Source of the DNA: Vicugna pacos
Lineage: Eukaryota; Chordata; Mammalia; Artiodactyla; Camelidae
Length of the DNA: 64,000 nt
Assembly: GCF_048564905.1 (NCBI RefSeq)
Contig: NC_132996.1
Span: 44,378,001 to 44,442,000 of the forward strand
Direction of reading: 5' to 3'
Both the position numbers and the translations under genes were made by a program. The notes beneath the pieces are model-generated. The model saw only the letters and a list, made by a program, of their open reading frames with translations. It was not told the origin of the DNA and searched no databases. Below, one piece after another: positions 1 to 12,387 of this stretch; within the stretch, counting starts at the first letter, position 1, and every line of letters begins with the position of its first letter.

Positions 1-145
1 TTTCAGTGCCACTCATTTGTTATGTGTCAGTTTATCGCCAGTTAAATGAGTTTTGGCCCTAAAATGTAGGCACCTTGCAGAAGAGGTTAGAGGGTTTACT
101 GATTTCATTTCCTTACATGATTTAACAAAGTTTAATTTTCAAAAC

Positions 146-315
146 ACATTCATTTGTGCCTCAAAATAATTCTGTGAGTCAGTCAGGGCAGGTAATGTTG
201 TCACCTTATCATGTATCAGAAAAACAAGTCCTAGAGGTTAAAAACTTGTGTGAAATCATAGAACTAGTAAGTGACAGTTTTATTCTGATGTAAGTCTTTT
301 GACTCCACTGCATCA
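146..315 (-). repeat. MIR SINE fragment
   Basis: The order of the reversed MIR core is recognisable: a tcatttgtgcctcaa block, then tgtgtgaaatcatagaactagtaagtgacag in place of the usual 'ggtcacacagctagtaagtggcag', ending near gactccactgcat. Old and diverged. Confidence 0.65.
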
Positions 316-590
316 CATTTTTCACGGTTTTATTTCTACTTTGTATCTGAGGGGAATTTATAGATTATACTTTTCAGAAACATTACCTAATGTACTCAAA
401 GACTGAAAAAGGAAACATGCATAGCTGGAAATAAATAAAACTTGGTGACATAAAAAATAATGTCACATAAAAATGTAAATAAATGTTGCCTGGTGGAGGT
501 ACCAGCTGAACCCACCCTGTAGAAAAGAAGAGTCTAAACAGTATACTCTTGCTCTATAGACATAACCCATTTTGTATTTATTAGAAAATT

Positions 591-685
591 TATTTCAGCA
601 TTCTTTTTTTGTTTGTATGTATTTTTATTGAAGTACAGTCAGTTTACAATGTTGTGTCAATTTCTGGTGTTATTTCAGCATTCTT
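591..685 (-). mobile_element. 65-bp L1 3'-end insertion with 15-bp target-site duplication
   Basis: The 15-mer tatttcagcattctt occurs at 591-605 and again at 671-685. Between them, 606-670 read on the - strand ends in aactgactgtacttcaataaaa plus an A-rich tail, which is the L1 3' terminus. This is a severely 5'-truncated target-primed insertion on the - strand. The identical flanks suggest it is fairly young. Confidence 0.85.
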
Positions 686-1298
686 GATTGCCTACATACG
701 TACTTATTCATCAGATTCTCCTCTGAGCTGATTATAATATCTTACTGGCTTCCTCATTAATGAATGAATTAAATAAATGGACATGTTTTCATTTAAAAAA
801 AATAATGTCTGTTGTTAGCTAGTATCCAATGCATTTGCTTAAAAACATAAGCATCTTCTATACAAAATTAAGATATTTTCAGTTTACAATTAGCAATTGT
901 TTGGAACAGAAGTCTCTTGTTATCTACCCTACAAGTTTTTAAAACTACAGCATAGAAGTACCTTCTGTGGTAAGAAATAGGAGAAATTTAATTGACCTTG
1001 TCCAAATCAACCCAACTTTTCAGGCTTCCTCCTCCCATTTTTCAAAGCTCAAAAACCAACTCGCCTCACCCATTTTCTTATTATTGGTGTATATTTGCGG
1101 GTTGTTAAAGGACACAGATATCTCTTATCATAAGTCATAGCAAATTTAAACTTATTAAACATTAATTTTTCTCCAGAACTGTATTCCCAATACTGAAATC
1201 ACTAACAGTACAGGATTTTTTAAGCAACCAAGCCCAGAGCTTTAAAGGGACTTATCTATGGCTGACTACACAACTTCAATCTAAGCTTCCTGATCTCA

Positions 1299-1365
1299 TG
1301 TTCATTCCTTTGTTCAAAATTGTTGACTGAGCACACATTATCTGTTAGGCACTGAGCAAAGTGGT
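1299..1365 (-). repeat. L2 LINE 3'-end fragment
   Basis: The segment resembles the reversed L2 terminus (tcattcattcaacaaat... gagcacctactatgtgccaggcactg): here ttcattcctttgttcaaaa, then gagcacacattatctgttaggcactg. Confidence 0.55.
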
Positions 1366-1454
1366 TTTCCTTCCATTTGACCCTTCGTACTTTAGCAAGG
1401 GGTTTGAAGTCAGTGGATGAATTTCAGAAAGATGTTGATGCCTCATAATTTTTC

Positions 1455-1577
1455 CATAATTTTTATAGGTTTGCATATGGCATTTTTCTTGGAGAGGAGC
1501 TTGTATAGTTTATCAGATTTTCGAATGTTCTGTACATACCCAAAATTTTCACAGTTTAAGAACCATTGCTCTACAAA
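1455..1577 (-). repeat. hAT-type MER-like DNA transposon fragment
   Basis: On the - strand it reads as the mammalian repeat pattern 'atggttcttaaactgt...aatctgataaa...ccaagaaaaatgc.catatgca'. A second relative lies at 51222-51345. I cannot fix the family. Confidence 0.4.
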
Positions 1578-1579
1578 TT

Positions 1580-4145
1580 AGCCCTCACCTTCTATCATTC
1601 TAAGTACTTTCAGACAGTGGTAAGCAGAGCTTTCTCTGGCTGTTATGAGAATGCTATGCTTGTTCCAAGTTTCTCTTTTTCTTTCTTACTCTTTTCACTT
1701 ACTAGAAAACTGAGGTATATTAGAAAACTGTCAGGCTGATGATTATGTTAGAAATTATTTTCAGAAAATCTTCCTAACTTCAAATAATGTTTTTAAAAAT
1801 TTTATCTTCTTAACCAAATTTTATCATTAATTCAAGATTTGGGGGAAAAAAGAAAGTTGTGACCTGTCACACAAGAAAATAAAACATGTTAAGTAGTTTA
1901 AGCCAGGTATTGTAAAGACATTTTAAAAAGTGAATACCTTTGTGTGTTCCATCCCACGCCCTGTGACTGCCCATTCTATACCTTGCTAATGGGTCGTGGG
2001 ACTCTTTTCCACTGAGCTTGAAATCTAGTCTTGAAGTCATTCTCATTCTAAGAGTTGAATGCTCCTAAGTTAGTACCTATTTGCCATCCCTGAAGAGTGC
2101 TAAATATTTCGCCTGAACAGTCTTCTGTCCAGAGAGCTACTCTGCAGTAATTGCTCACCACTGTTTTACCTTTGTAGCAAATGATAACTGTTACATATTT
2201 GCAAAGATTTTGTAGAGAAATGACCTGAAGGCTAAGGAATGTTAAGGAATAAGGATGCATAAGTGAGAATCTTTGTGCAGAAAATCAGATTGAAGCCAAT
2301 TAAGTTTAGACCAGCCCTAGAACATTTCTCCATGGGGCGGAGAGGCTGAGATGAGCCTTGGATTGTCGAACTTTCCTACCTCTTCTTTTCCTATCCATCA
2401 TACTGCATGTGTGTCTTGGCTTAGCAAGCTGTCCTCCCTCTGAGAAGGGCCCACAGTATAAGGTTCAACTGACTTCACACAGGTCCTTGCTTGCAGCATA
2501 TCTAGAGCAGTGGGGCCATCGTGAGACCTTTGGGGAAAATCACTCTTTTTGTGGGACTTGCCTGGAATACTGCTATTTCTGTTCTAGGCATAACAGCCAC
2601 CGATTGATGCACTGATTTCTTTTGATCCTAAATGACTCTTTTTTTTTAGTGCATTAAAATAGTCATTTTTTGGATTTTTTTTTCTTTTTCCAGTGAGAGA
2701 CATCTGTTTCTTCTAAGCACACTGAAAGTTCGACACATGCTTCTGATCAGAAGTTGTCTTAGGTTCTAAAATTATAGAGTAGAAATTATGGCCTTCTGTA
2801 GAGTCAAATTTGGGCACCAGAAGTATCTATCACTCAGGGACATGTGTCATCATCAGATAGCTTCTCATCTCTAATTACAATATGAAATAATTAAACTAGC
2901 ATCTCTGTTTTAAACATAATTCTTTATTTTGAATATAAAAGAAAAAGCAGTAGAGAAAACACACAGCAAATTCACTCATTATAATTTTTTTTAAATGCCT
3001 TGTTTCCTCTATCTTTTATCTTGATGGCGATGCCAACTGTGATTTCAGAAAACAGCAGCAAGTTACTGTCCTCGTTTGAGTGCTGCTTCTTTTGGTAACA
3101 CATTTTGATGTTCTCCTTTGTCATGGCAGGAGACATTTCAGAAGCATATTTCTGAATTTACTTGACTTATTTCATTTCATTGCTGTTAACTCAGTAACTA
3201 GGATGTTTGTTAACCATGTAATAAAACAGAAGCCAATTATTTCCGAAGGTAATTGCATGGAAAGCTGCTACAACAGATCCAATACAGTGGAACTTTAAAA
3301 AGGAGAGTTCTCCACAAGTTTCATAGTTTATGAAAAGAAATGTCCAGCTTATGAAGGCAAGAGCAGAACCCCTAAGTACTTCTCACCAGGAATCTTTCCC
3401 CAGGGCAACACTCCCACTTCAGTCATTGTCCCTGATATATCTCTGCAGAAAGATTTCTTCTTGCCTAACATTGTCATTTGGACTTAACGAACCCGCTTTG
3501 AGAAACAAGTCAGATCAACTTGTTACATAAGTTGTCAACAACATAGATGCTTCACATTAAAAGGGTCCTAGAACACCTTCGATGCTAGTGTCTTGCACAA
3601 AATTGGCTAATCTCCCTGACAGCATTGCCTCTGAGTGTAAATGTTCAGTGATTAAGGTTCATAACATTCCAAAGTAGGTTTTTTCCCTTCTTAAAAAATT
3701 CTGATTGTTGAAGAACCCCTTCTGATCCTTGGTTATAGTTGATTATTTTTATATACACCTATCTGATTCCCACAGAGATGCCAAACTCATTCTATAAAGT
3801 AATGTGCTTTTCCCCACAGGCTCTTTTGGTTCCTTCTTTATTCTTCATCTCTATTTGCCTTTTCTATTCTATATGCCCACATAACGCTTAGACCCCTTCA
3901 AAAGGAGAATTGAACCACGTGATGTAATTGCTTTTCAGTCCCAGGAGTATTTGGGGTATCTTAGCCAAAGGTAGAACTCGGTTTACTGCTAATGCTGAAA
4001 TACACTGGGAAGGCAAAGTGGGGTGTGTTATTTGAGTAGGCAATGAAAATCATTTCAGTGGTTTTCAGTGAATTCATGCTACTGAGCCAGAAACCAAAAT
4101 TTAGTCACCAGCACACATTTTTCACTGTTTTTCCCAATTACATAA
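1580..4145. other. Intronic stretch without recognised features
   Basis: AT-rich sequence with scattered short ORFs and no splice-flanked coding segment. I recognise no repeat here; any present would be highly diverged. Confidence 0.5.
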
Positions 4146-4149
4146 TCTC

Positions 4150-4480
4150 TTTTTTAATTGAGGTATAATTGCCAAATGACATTATATTAGTTTCAGGTGT
4201 ACAACATAATGATTTGGTACTTGCATATATTGAACAATGATCACCAAGTCTAGTTAACATCCATCACCATACATAGTTACAATTTTGTATGCGTATAAGA
4301 TCTTTTAAGATCTACTCTCAACAACTTTCAAATATGCAATACAGTATAACTATAATCACCATGCTGTGCATTACATCCCCATGACTTATTTATTTTATAA
4401 TTGAGGGTTTGTACCATTTGTCCTCCTTTACCTATTTCATCTACCTTTCACCCCGTCTCTGGCAACCACCAGTAATCTTT
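4150..4480 (-). repeat. L1 LINE 3'-UTR fragment
   Basis: The + strand reads as a reversed mammalian L1 3' end: ttaattgaggtataattgcc, then attatattagtttcaggtgt and acaacataatgatt, and later 'tctggcaaccaccagtaatct'. Diverged, so an older L1 subfamily. Confidence 0.85.
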
Positions 4481-4857
4481 TGTCGAAGTCACAACTAGCC
4501 TATCCTCTCATCCTGTCCTCTAAAAATAGAAGGATGAAAATTCCCCAACTCTGAGAGAATCTGTATGGAATATATTATATGATGTGCAGAAACTCTGTGA
4601 TCACACTTTGGGTAAAATCTTTTTGCTTAAGCAGCACTTCTTGGAGCAAGTCAGATAGAACATGGAGCACAATTAAGAAGCACTTACTGTGGGGCCTGAC
4701 GGTACTTTGCATGCTGCAAGATAGAGAAAAGCACTTCTAAGAAAGACTATTTTACAAATTTCACTGATCTGTATATGAAAAGTCTTACTTGTATCAACGC
4801 TGAGCATCATCTACTGAATGTTTTGTCTGCTTCTTTTTCCTTAGCAAGTGTAGCTTG

Positions 4858-5050
4858 ATGTGGCAAAAAGAATGTGTGTTTGCTGTCAGGGGATCTGGGT
4901 TCTTAATTATCTCTTTCCCTTACCTGGAAACTGAGATTAAATAATCACTTAGCTTTGTTGGGTATCAATTTCTAGTTAGCAAACTATGGATAAGATAAAT
5001 ACACACACTTCAAAGTTATTTAACAGGGTCAAATGAGATTATATATTCAA
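4858..5050 (+). repeat. Possible MIR SINE
   Basis: The spaced blocks 'gctgtcaggggatctgggttc', 'cctggaaactgagatta' and 'agggtcaaatgagatta' follow MIR order, with heavy divergence. Confidence 0.4.
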
Positions 5051-5059
5051 ATGAATTCT

Positions 5060-6140
5060 ACAAAATATTTTGTACACATTCCATTATCAGTGAATTTTTG
5101 TTTTAGTTTTTCCAGAGGGAAGTGTATTCTCAAGATATTATTATTAGGTCACTTTTTCAGACTAAACAACTGTTCTTCTTAATCTCATTCAAAAAAGGTG
5201 TCACATCTTTTCAACTCAGACCTTCATAGTTTTCAGTCTCTGGGATGTATAAAACTGTATTCCAGACCCTTTTTTTCTCCTTTAAAATAGAGTTGCCTTG
5301 GAAACCAGGGGAAAAGTTCATTTCCTTCATTCTAGGCAAATGTATTCTTTTTATTTATAAACAAAGGCAATATGATCTTCAGAACATTCTAGAGAGAAAA
5401 CAGCCCATGTTGTTTAGTATTTATATAGCAATCAAGGACTAAAGGCATAATAGCTTCTCAGAAATGAAATTGTTGGGATATCTATTTTTTTTTCAAATAA
5501 AGTTTTTACATGAGTCTCTTTATTAAAGAAATGGATATGGAGACCAAGAACTCGATGCAATTTCTTAACATAATTGCAGCTGACCATTGTCTGGGGTCAG
5601 ACATGAAAGAGTACATTCTCTTTTCCAATTGCCTTTAACATATTGTTTGCAGGAAAAATAAATGGAAGTTATCTCCAATCTAATCTAGTTAGTTGTGTAG
5701 AAAGCCTTTGCTATAATAATTTGGTACCATGCTTTGTGTCATCTTGGAAAAATTTGATATGCTGATATACTAATAATTTATCCATTAAAATCTATAAAAT
5801 CTTCTGAAATAATAGTATTGAAAATAGCCCTCTGGATTTTCTTTTAGTTTCTCAAGTTAAGCGGAAACCATGTTAACTCAGTATTACAGCATCCCCCCCT
5901 TCCTTCATGTGTTGAATTTGTTTTTACTTTAGATGCATGGTGGGTAATAGTGATCCCATATATAATATCTGCACTCATTTGAACCCTTTTAATTGCATAC
6001 TGCTTGATTTTTAATGTTATCTTAGTCTGTAAGTGTTTGGTAGCCATCAAGCACAGTCTTATAGACTGCCTATTCAGTTATGGCTATTTTAATAATAATA
6101 ACTAGCTTTACTGAATGTGGATTGTCTGTTGGTGTTTCAT
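5060..6140. other. Intronic stretch without recognised features
   Basis: AT-rich sequence. No repeat family, exon or regulatory motif cluster is apparent. Confidence 0.45.
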
Positions 6141-6149
6141 AAATTTTAA

Positions 6150-6292
6150 TGTGTAAAGGGATCACTTGGACATCCTGTTAAAAGGATATTCTGATTCAGT
6201 AGGTCTGGAATAGGACTTGAGATTCTGCATTTCGAACAAGACCCTAGGCAGCGCTGACTGTAATGGTCTAAAAGCCACACTTTAAATAATAA
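6150..6292 (+). repeat. MER5A-like hAT transposon fragment
   Basis: The block attctgattcagtaggtctg followed by gagattctgcatttc, aacaagaccctaggcag and agccacacttt follows the MER5A consensus order. Confidence 0.75.
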
Positions 6293-6394
6293 GGCCTTAG
6301 GGCATTTAATTACAAGGCCCTAGGGCATTTGATTAAGCTGATGTGAAAGGGTTTTGCTTTTCTTTTTCTTAATTTAAAAATTCTATAGACCTTG

Positions 6395-6510
6395 ATGTTG
6401 TAGAAAGAACAGGCATTTGAAATTGGGTGATCTGAGTTCCCTCTCAGACTTTTCACTTAACTTGCCAGTGTTTCTTTTGTATATGGACCTCTGAAAGAGA
6501 ATATTTGCAT
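6395..6510 (+). repeat. Possible MIR SINE fragment
   Basis: It resembles the MIR 5' half: a 'gtagaaagaacaggcatttg' opening, then 'gatctgagttccctctcagac' and 'cacttaacttgccagtgtttc'. Diverged. Confidence 0.4.
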
Positions 6511-6574
6511 TTGTTATTTAACGTCTACCCATCCCCCAACCCTTCTTGCAGTCATCACAGTTGACATTTTGTAG

Positions 6575-7095
6575 CAGGCATAGGGAAAGCAAAGTTGGAT
6601 GGCAAGTTACCTAGCACTTAGTAAGGGAGACAGGCTAGTTTACAATTAATTATAATATATAAGTATCATATAAGTATTTTAACTACTAGTCTTGGCAGAG
6701 GGCTCAGTGAGGAAGGGTCTAAGATGAATAGACCAATTACTACATTGGGACCAGCTTCATGGAAGAGTGACATTGGGTTAGATCTTGAAGGCATTGCACC
6801 AAAGCCTATGCTTGGTAGGTACTCAATGAGTATTTGTGGAAATGAAGGAAAGAAGGAAGGAAGGAAGAAGGGAAGGAAGGAAAGAGTCAAGGAGTAAGTG
6901 AGGAATGCTGCCTTTATTGAGAAAGCATTCTAACCAAAGGTAAGGTGATTTGGACATTACTATTTAATAAATTGTCATCAAAACTTGCTGAAATGTATGG
7001 TACATGTGGAAAGAGGCAAGAGGAGATTGGGAAGACAAGATGGTGCCAAAGCATGAGGGACCTTGATGGTGAAGTCAACAGTTCTTAAAGAAAAA
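6575..7095. repeat. L2-like patchwork around a GGAA tract
   Basis: Pieces such as 'ggtaggtactcaatgagtat' (+ orientation) and 'gccaaagcatgagggaccttg' (- orientation) resemble L2 ends and body. They flank the purine microsatellite at 6845-6884. Orientation is mixed and the assignment weak. Confidence 0.35.
6845..6884 (+). repeat. (GGAA)n microsatellite, interrupted
   Basis: A purine-only run of GGAA and GAAGG units about 40 bp long. Confidence 0.9.
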
Positions 7096-7444
7096 AGTCA
7101 ATAATTTTACAAATAGTGCTTGTGTTCGTTGGCGGGATGAAGGTTCACGCTAGTGCTGGCTTGAATTTGGAAATCAGTTTTTCTCTCTGGTTGGTTCTCC
7201 TCCCATGGGGCCTGGGCGTGGCTTGTCTTTCCTGCCAGCAAGGCATATGTCAGCAACAACCTGACACCCTGTAGGTGTGTCTTACTGATCAGCAAGCCCG
7301 CAGATTCTGGTTCTGTTTTTGTTTTCGTTTTCCTTTTACCAGGTACTAATTTAAATGTCTTTTGACTTTAAAATGAATTATAGAACAAAAAAAGAGATGA
7401 AATGAGGCTGATGATATAGAAGCATTCTTCTCAGAATGTAGACC

Positions 7445-7459
7445 AAAAAAAAAAAAAAA
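7445..7459 (+). repeat. Poly-A run
   Basis: Fifteen consecutive A within intron. No retrotransposon body is recognised next to it. Confidence 0.8.
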
Positions 7460-7724
7460 CCACATTTCAATCTAATGTTTTCATATTTCTTTTTAATAAG
7501 CAATTTAATGAAAATGGAAACTGTATTGCTACTTAATGGGGTATAAAATTTTTCTCATTTAAAATTATCTACAAGGCTGTGAAAAGAGAGGTATAATCAA
7601 GTATTCTGGGTAATATGGAAAACAATGGGAGCACTTAGATTGGTCTTACCTATTTTAGGCATTTACTAAGCCTGTATTTTACTCACAACTGGTTTTACTA
7701 TCTTCATCTCCAATCCACATAAGA

Positions 7725-7980
7725 GGCAGGATTGTGCAACAATTAAAAGCAGAGATTCTGGATCCAGGCCTCTGTGTTTAATACTGACTGTCAATTTCAG
7801 TATGAAATTGAACAAGATAAGTAAGCATGTGTCTTTTTTTTTCTCGCCTGTAAAATGAGATTAATGATAGCTTCTATATGATTACATTTATATTGAGAAT
7901 CTAATGGATTGATATAAGTAAATTATCAACATGCAGTCATGTCTGGCACATATTAAGTGCACAGTAATTATCTATTATTG
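7725..7980 (+). repeat. MIR SINE, near full length
   Basis: The MIR order is kept from a 'caattaaaagcagagattctggatcc' head through 'ctgtaaaatgagattaatgatag' to 'gtctggcacatattaagtgcacagtaattat'. Confidence 0.75.
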
Positions 7981-8199
7981 TTCAAAAAAAGGGATCATTC
8001 TTTTGATCACCCAGTATTATGGGTTCTAGCAGAAGCTTGGCTAGAATCCAGGCTCTTTCTACTCTTAAGTGAGTCACATATCTTCTTCGGGCTATTTTTC
8101 CAGCTGCAAAATGGTAATCATTACTGCATTGCAGAAATCTTGGGTGTATAGTGTATGTGGATCAGCAATATAGATTGCCCTCATCTTCGCTTCTAGTTT

Positions 8200-8970
8200 T
8201 TTTTTTCCACTATATGCAGACAAAAATATGAACTTTTTTTTTCCCTCTTTCATGTTGCTTATAGGCAAGCCTGAGAGAAGATTGAGAGGTACTGTTACGT
8301 TTAGTTGAGAGAGACATAAATGGAATCCCCAGGGTACCATACTGGGACCAGCATCATGAATTCTCTCATTATACCAAAGGAAATGTGGAAAGTCAGTTTT
8401 TTTTCCAGCATCCATATCTGAGGATGCTGTGGCACCCCGAGGTGTTGGCAATCAATGCATTATATTCCCTAATTGCACCAAGCATTTTCTCAAGTATTTT
8501 CTCATATCATACATGGGCTTTACTTTTTTATTGCTCATGATGATTTTCCAAAAGACTGGTAAGATTTTCATTCAAAATTTTATACAATAAATTATAATAT
8601 TTCTTATTTTGAAGTTTTACCTCTTTGGTCTCTCTGTTGAGAGAAAAGTATATTAATTTCAATCTCTAATTGTACAGATATGACAAAGAAAAAAGTCTCT
8701 AAATTAGAGTTAATCCACTAGGGCCAAGCAGAAATTAATGAATTCAATGCAAGTTTCTCAAATTAATTCTAAGAGTCAGACACTGTGTTAGATGCAGTTT
8801 ATGTAGCGGGAAACAATCCAAATGCAATACTTTCTGCAGGGAGTTTATGTTTATTTCAGATAAGTGGAGACTTTAGGTAATGCCTGGCACTCCAAAGAAC
8901 ATCCTTTGTACTGTATGATTTGTTATCTAAACTCCCACATGCCCTATGTCCCTACTAAAAAAGAAAAATT
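8200..8970. other. Intronic stretch without recognised features
   Basis: Contains poly-T runs and chance ORFs on the - strand, including a 119-codon one at 8092-8451 that has no splice context or familiar motif. Confidence 0.45.
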
Positions 8971-8974
8971 CTCC

Positions 8975-10210
8975 TTTATTTATTTATGTAAAATTAGTTC
9001 TATTAAAGTATAATTTGTATCCAACAAAATTCATCATTTTAATTGGACAATTCATTGCTTTTTGACATATATACTATATATAGTGTAACTGTCAACGTAA
9101 TCAAGACATACACCTTTGCCATAGTCTCAAAAATAAAAGTTACCTTGGGCTCCTTTACTGTTAGACTCCTTCCCCAACTCCAAGTATATTCTTTCCTAAC
9201 ATGTCATAGAAATAAAAATAGTATAATGCTTTTGAATTTATTAGTGTTGATATATCTATCAATCATTTGTTCCTCTTTAATTTTATTTCACCTCATTTCA
9301 TTTCCCTAGATGGATACACCACCACTATTTTTCTTCTCCATTTACCAGCTAATTATTACTTTGGTTGTTTCCAGTTTGGGACTATTGTGAACAATGCTGC
9401 TATGAACACTCAAACAAAGTTTTTGAGTGCACATATATTTTGATTTTTCATAGGTAAATTTTGGAGTAGGATAGTTAGGTCGTATGGTATGTTTAATTTT
9501 ATAAGAAACTGCCAGATTGTTTCTAAATTGGATTTTCAACTGTATTCTTACCAGCACAGTGTAAGACATCAATACAATCTACTTTCATGCCAATACTTGG
9601 TTTGGTCAGTCTTTTAAATTTTACCCTTTCTAATCATGTATCGTGGTTGAGCATGTGGTTACATTGCATTTCCCTAAGGTTACTGATGTTGAATTTTTTT
9701 TCATATGCTTATTTTACATTTATATATCTTCTTTGTTGAAATGTCTATTTAAATGTTGAGCTCTTTTTTAAGTGTTTTATTTTTGTATTGGATTGTTTTT
9801 CTAATAACTGAATTGTAATGGTTATTTATATATTCTAGGTATAAGTTCTTTATCAGATACATATTTTGCAAATGGTGGCTTGGCTTTGCATTTTTTTAAC
9901 TGTGACTTTCACAGAGAGAAAAAAGTTTGTTTTTTTTAAATTAAATTCAAGTTACAAATAAATGTTTCTTTGGTTTTAGAATTTTTTGTGTCTATCTTAG
10001 AAATATTTGCCTAATTCAAGGTCATAAAGGGTTGCCTCTTTGAGGAAGTTTTGTGTTTTCTTTTACATGTTTTCTATTTTTTGGTTCTTATCATTAAGTC
10101 TATGATCCACCTCAAATTAAGTTTTGTATAAAGTATGAATTAATAGATTGGGAGGATTTTTTTTTCTTTATTGATATTCAATTGTTTCAGTTTCACCATA
10201 ATTTATTTTT
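8975..10210 (-). repeat. L1 LINE, 3' UTR and ORF2 C-terminal remnant
   Basis: Read on + it follows reversed L1 order: a 3'-UTR block ('caacaaaattcatcatttt...ttcattgctttt'), then 'gggactattgtgaacaatgctgctatgaacac', 'gccagattgtttctaaa', 'aatacttggtttggtcagtc' and 'aagtctatgatccacctcaa'. About 1.2 kb is kept, diverged, with many stops; antisense to LUZP2. Confidence 0.88.
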
Positions 10211-10609
10211 AACATAGTAATGATTGAGCTGAGAACTGACCACCTGATGTTCTAAGAAACATACCTGGAGTCGTGCACAGACTCATACCACTTAATTCAT
10301 GAGCTCCTGCATAAGAAGTCCATATACAACTCCCTGATTAGAAGCTTCCAACTTACCTTCATTGAGCAGACAAGTTTGGGAACCACTGCTTTAAGCTAGT
10401 CCTGCTATTATTAACCGCAGCTTTCAAATGAGTTAATTGTGTCTCTCCGAGATTAAGGCACACTGACTCCAGAACCCCATGTTCTCAAATATTACATTAT
10501 ATAATTGCAATTAACTTTAAAACTCTAAATATATACATGTGATTTATGCATATGTAAGATTATATATTCACATAAATATACTTATAAAATATGTATACGT
10601 GCATATATA

Positions 10610-11005
10610 AAGACAGATTGGAAGCATGCAAGAGTTGATAGAGAGTAGAGAGTAGGAAAATTGGAAAATGTAATTTGGGGTTGGTCGGGGGTGTGGTGTT
10701 GTGGTTGGAGCATTTAAGAAACATTTTGAGAATTTGAGGTTTGAACCGAGTTTGGAAAGAGAAGTGGTTATGTAAGTACAAAAAATGGGGAAGTTTCTTA
10801 GAGGGCAGATGGAGCAGCCTGGTCAAATGGCCTGAAGCATGAGAGAGCACGGGAGTTTGAAATCGGCAAATAGTGAAAGGAGATAGTGGTGATCTGGGAA
10901 GAGCCAAGATGTGGAGTCAGAGCTGAGAGATGTGCCTAATTCAGGTACTGGAATGTCCTGTATTCCAGGTTAAGGACTCTGAACTTTACCATTTATTAGT
11001 TTTGC
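10610..11005 (-). repeat. L2 LINE fragment
   Basis: The + strand resembles the reversed L2 body: 'gagggcagatggagcagcctggtcaaatggcctgaagcatgagag' corresponds to the 'cagagggaacagcaagtgcaaaggccctgaggc' block, followed by 'ggttaaggactctgaactttac'. Confidence 0.65.
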
Positions 11006-11479
11006 TGAATTTAATCAATGATTATTATAGGTAGATTCACCATTAATGCACATCATATGCAGAGTTTTGATTCTGAGTACAGTGCTGTAGACAGCAGTGA
11101 GCACCAGTCCTCTTCACATTGCAGTGCAATCCTAAATCCTTTGCAGGCGGCAGCCACATTTCAGCATTAATTGCCAGATGCTACTGTCAAGAAGCACATT
11201 TCCCTGAACAGACTCCTATTTGCCAGTTCCAGGGATTAGCAATATAATTGGGTGTCAAAATGCATCCTTTCCACATCTTTCTCCACTCTTCCTGCTGTTT
11301 TCATAAAAGGAAAACCCAAAAGGAATAAAGCAGGGGATCTTATCTAACTCTGGAACTCAGAAATGTATAGTGATAAGCAGAGAGGTGTTTCCAATTTATT
11401 TATAACCACACAGAGAAGTAATTGTAAAATTTTCCTTTTAAATGCTTTTCTTCATTCTCACATTCTTTGTAGAAGTTCA

Positions 11480-11815
11480 GGCTTTCCTCACCTCTCCTGA
11501 GTCATTGGCAGGGTTCCCTGACCTCAACACTTTCCTCCTCCAAGCTATCTTCCACACTGTCAAAAGAAGGATTGTCTGTTTAAACTTTAACTTTGCCCAT
11601 TATTCCACTGCTAAATCCATTGTTTCCTGTTAGGCATTATAGGATTAAATTCAACCTCCTTAAATGGCTTGCAAGGCTTATCTCTACCTGTCTCTTCAGT
11701 CTCATCAGCAGCAAACCCTGACTCATAGAAGTCTTGCATTTCTTGTAGTTTTCTATTATTTCTTATCTCTGCTTTCCTTTGATTTCGTTGCTCTACATGT
11801 CTTTCCATCCTTTTT
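11480..11815 (+). repeat. L2 LINE body fragment
   Basis: It follows the L2 stretch 'ctccttaacatggcctacaaggcc...cctctccagcctcatctc': here 'caacctccttaaatggcttgcaaggcttatc', then 'ctgtctcttcagtctcatcagcagc'. Confidence 0.7.
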
Positions 11816-11837
11816 TCACTTAATTAATCCTTAACAA

Positions 11838-12240
11838 TTTTTAAAATTTTTATTGAAATATACTTCATACAGCATGAAATTAATCTATTTAAATTGTAAG
11901 ATTCAGTGGCTTTATTATATTCAAGTATTTCTGCAACTATCACCAGAATCCAATTTTAAAACATTTTCAACACTACAAAAAGATACTTATGTCCATTAGC
12001 AGTCACTGTATATTCCCCTCCCCCTAGCCCATGGCAACTGCTAGTCTAATTTTTGTCTCTGTAGTTCTTCATATTTTGAACTCTTCATATAAATAGAATC
12101 ATATAATATTTGGCATTTTATGTCAGGCTTCTTTGACTCAACACAATGTTTCCAAGGTTCATTCATGTTAGAGCAAACCTATTCATCAAATTATAGACAT
12201 TAAGTTGCTTCCAGTTTTTGGATACTATGAAAAATGCTGA
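11838..12240 (-). repeat. L1 LINE 3'-UTR fragment
   Basis: Reversed L1 3'-end order: 'tttttattgaaatatacttcatac', 'aaattgtaagattcagtggc', 'cccatggcaactgctagtctaat', then 'atatttggcattttatgtcaggc' and 'gttgcttccagtttttggat'. Confidence 0.88.
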
Positions 12241-12387
12241 GACAAAATAGATTTGGTTCTTGCTTTTTATCCAGTCTGACAGTCTTTGCATTCTGATTGA
12301 ATTGTTTTATACATTCACATTTAATGTTATTATTTATATGGTTCTATTTAGGTGTTCCTTTTCTTTTTGTTTTCTGTGTGTCTGTGG
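12241..12387 (-). repeat. L1 LINE ORF2 fragment
   Basis: The segment 'ttatccagtctgacagtctttgcattctgattga' with 'attcacatttaatgttattatttatatggtt' is a reversed L1 ORF2 stretch and is not collinear with the L1 pieces on either side. Confidence 0.75.

Noticed and set aside
4295-4325. Near-palindrome agatcttttaagatct
   Set aside because: It lies inside an L1 fragment and is imperfect; a chance product of divergence is enough.
8092-8451. 119-codon ORF on the - strand
   Set aside because: It crosses repeat-like sequence and ends in low-complexity lysine and phenylalanine runs; no family recognised.
10230-10400. Another MER5-type transposon
   Set aside because: The ending gtttgggaaccactgct is suggestive, but the rest of the segment does not keep the family order.
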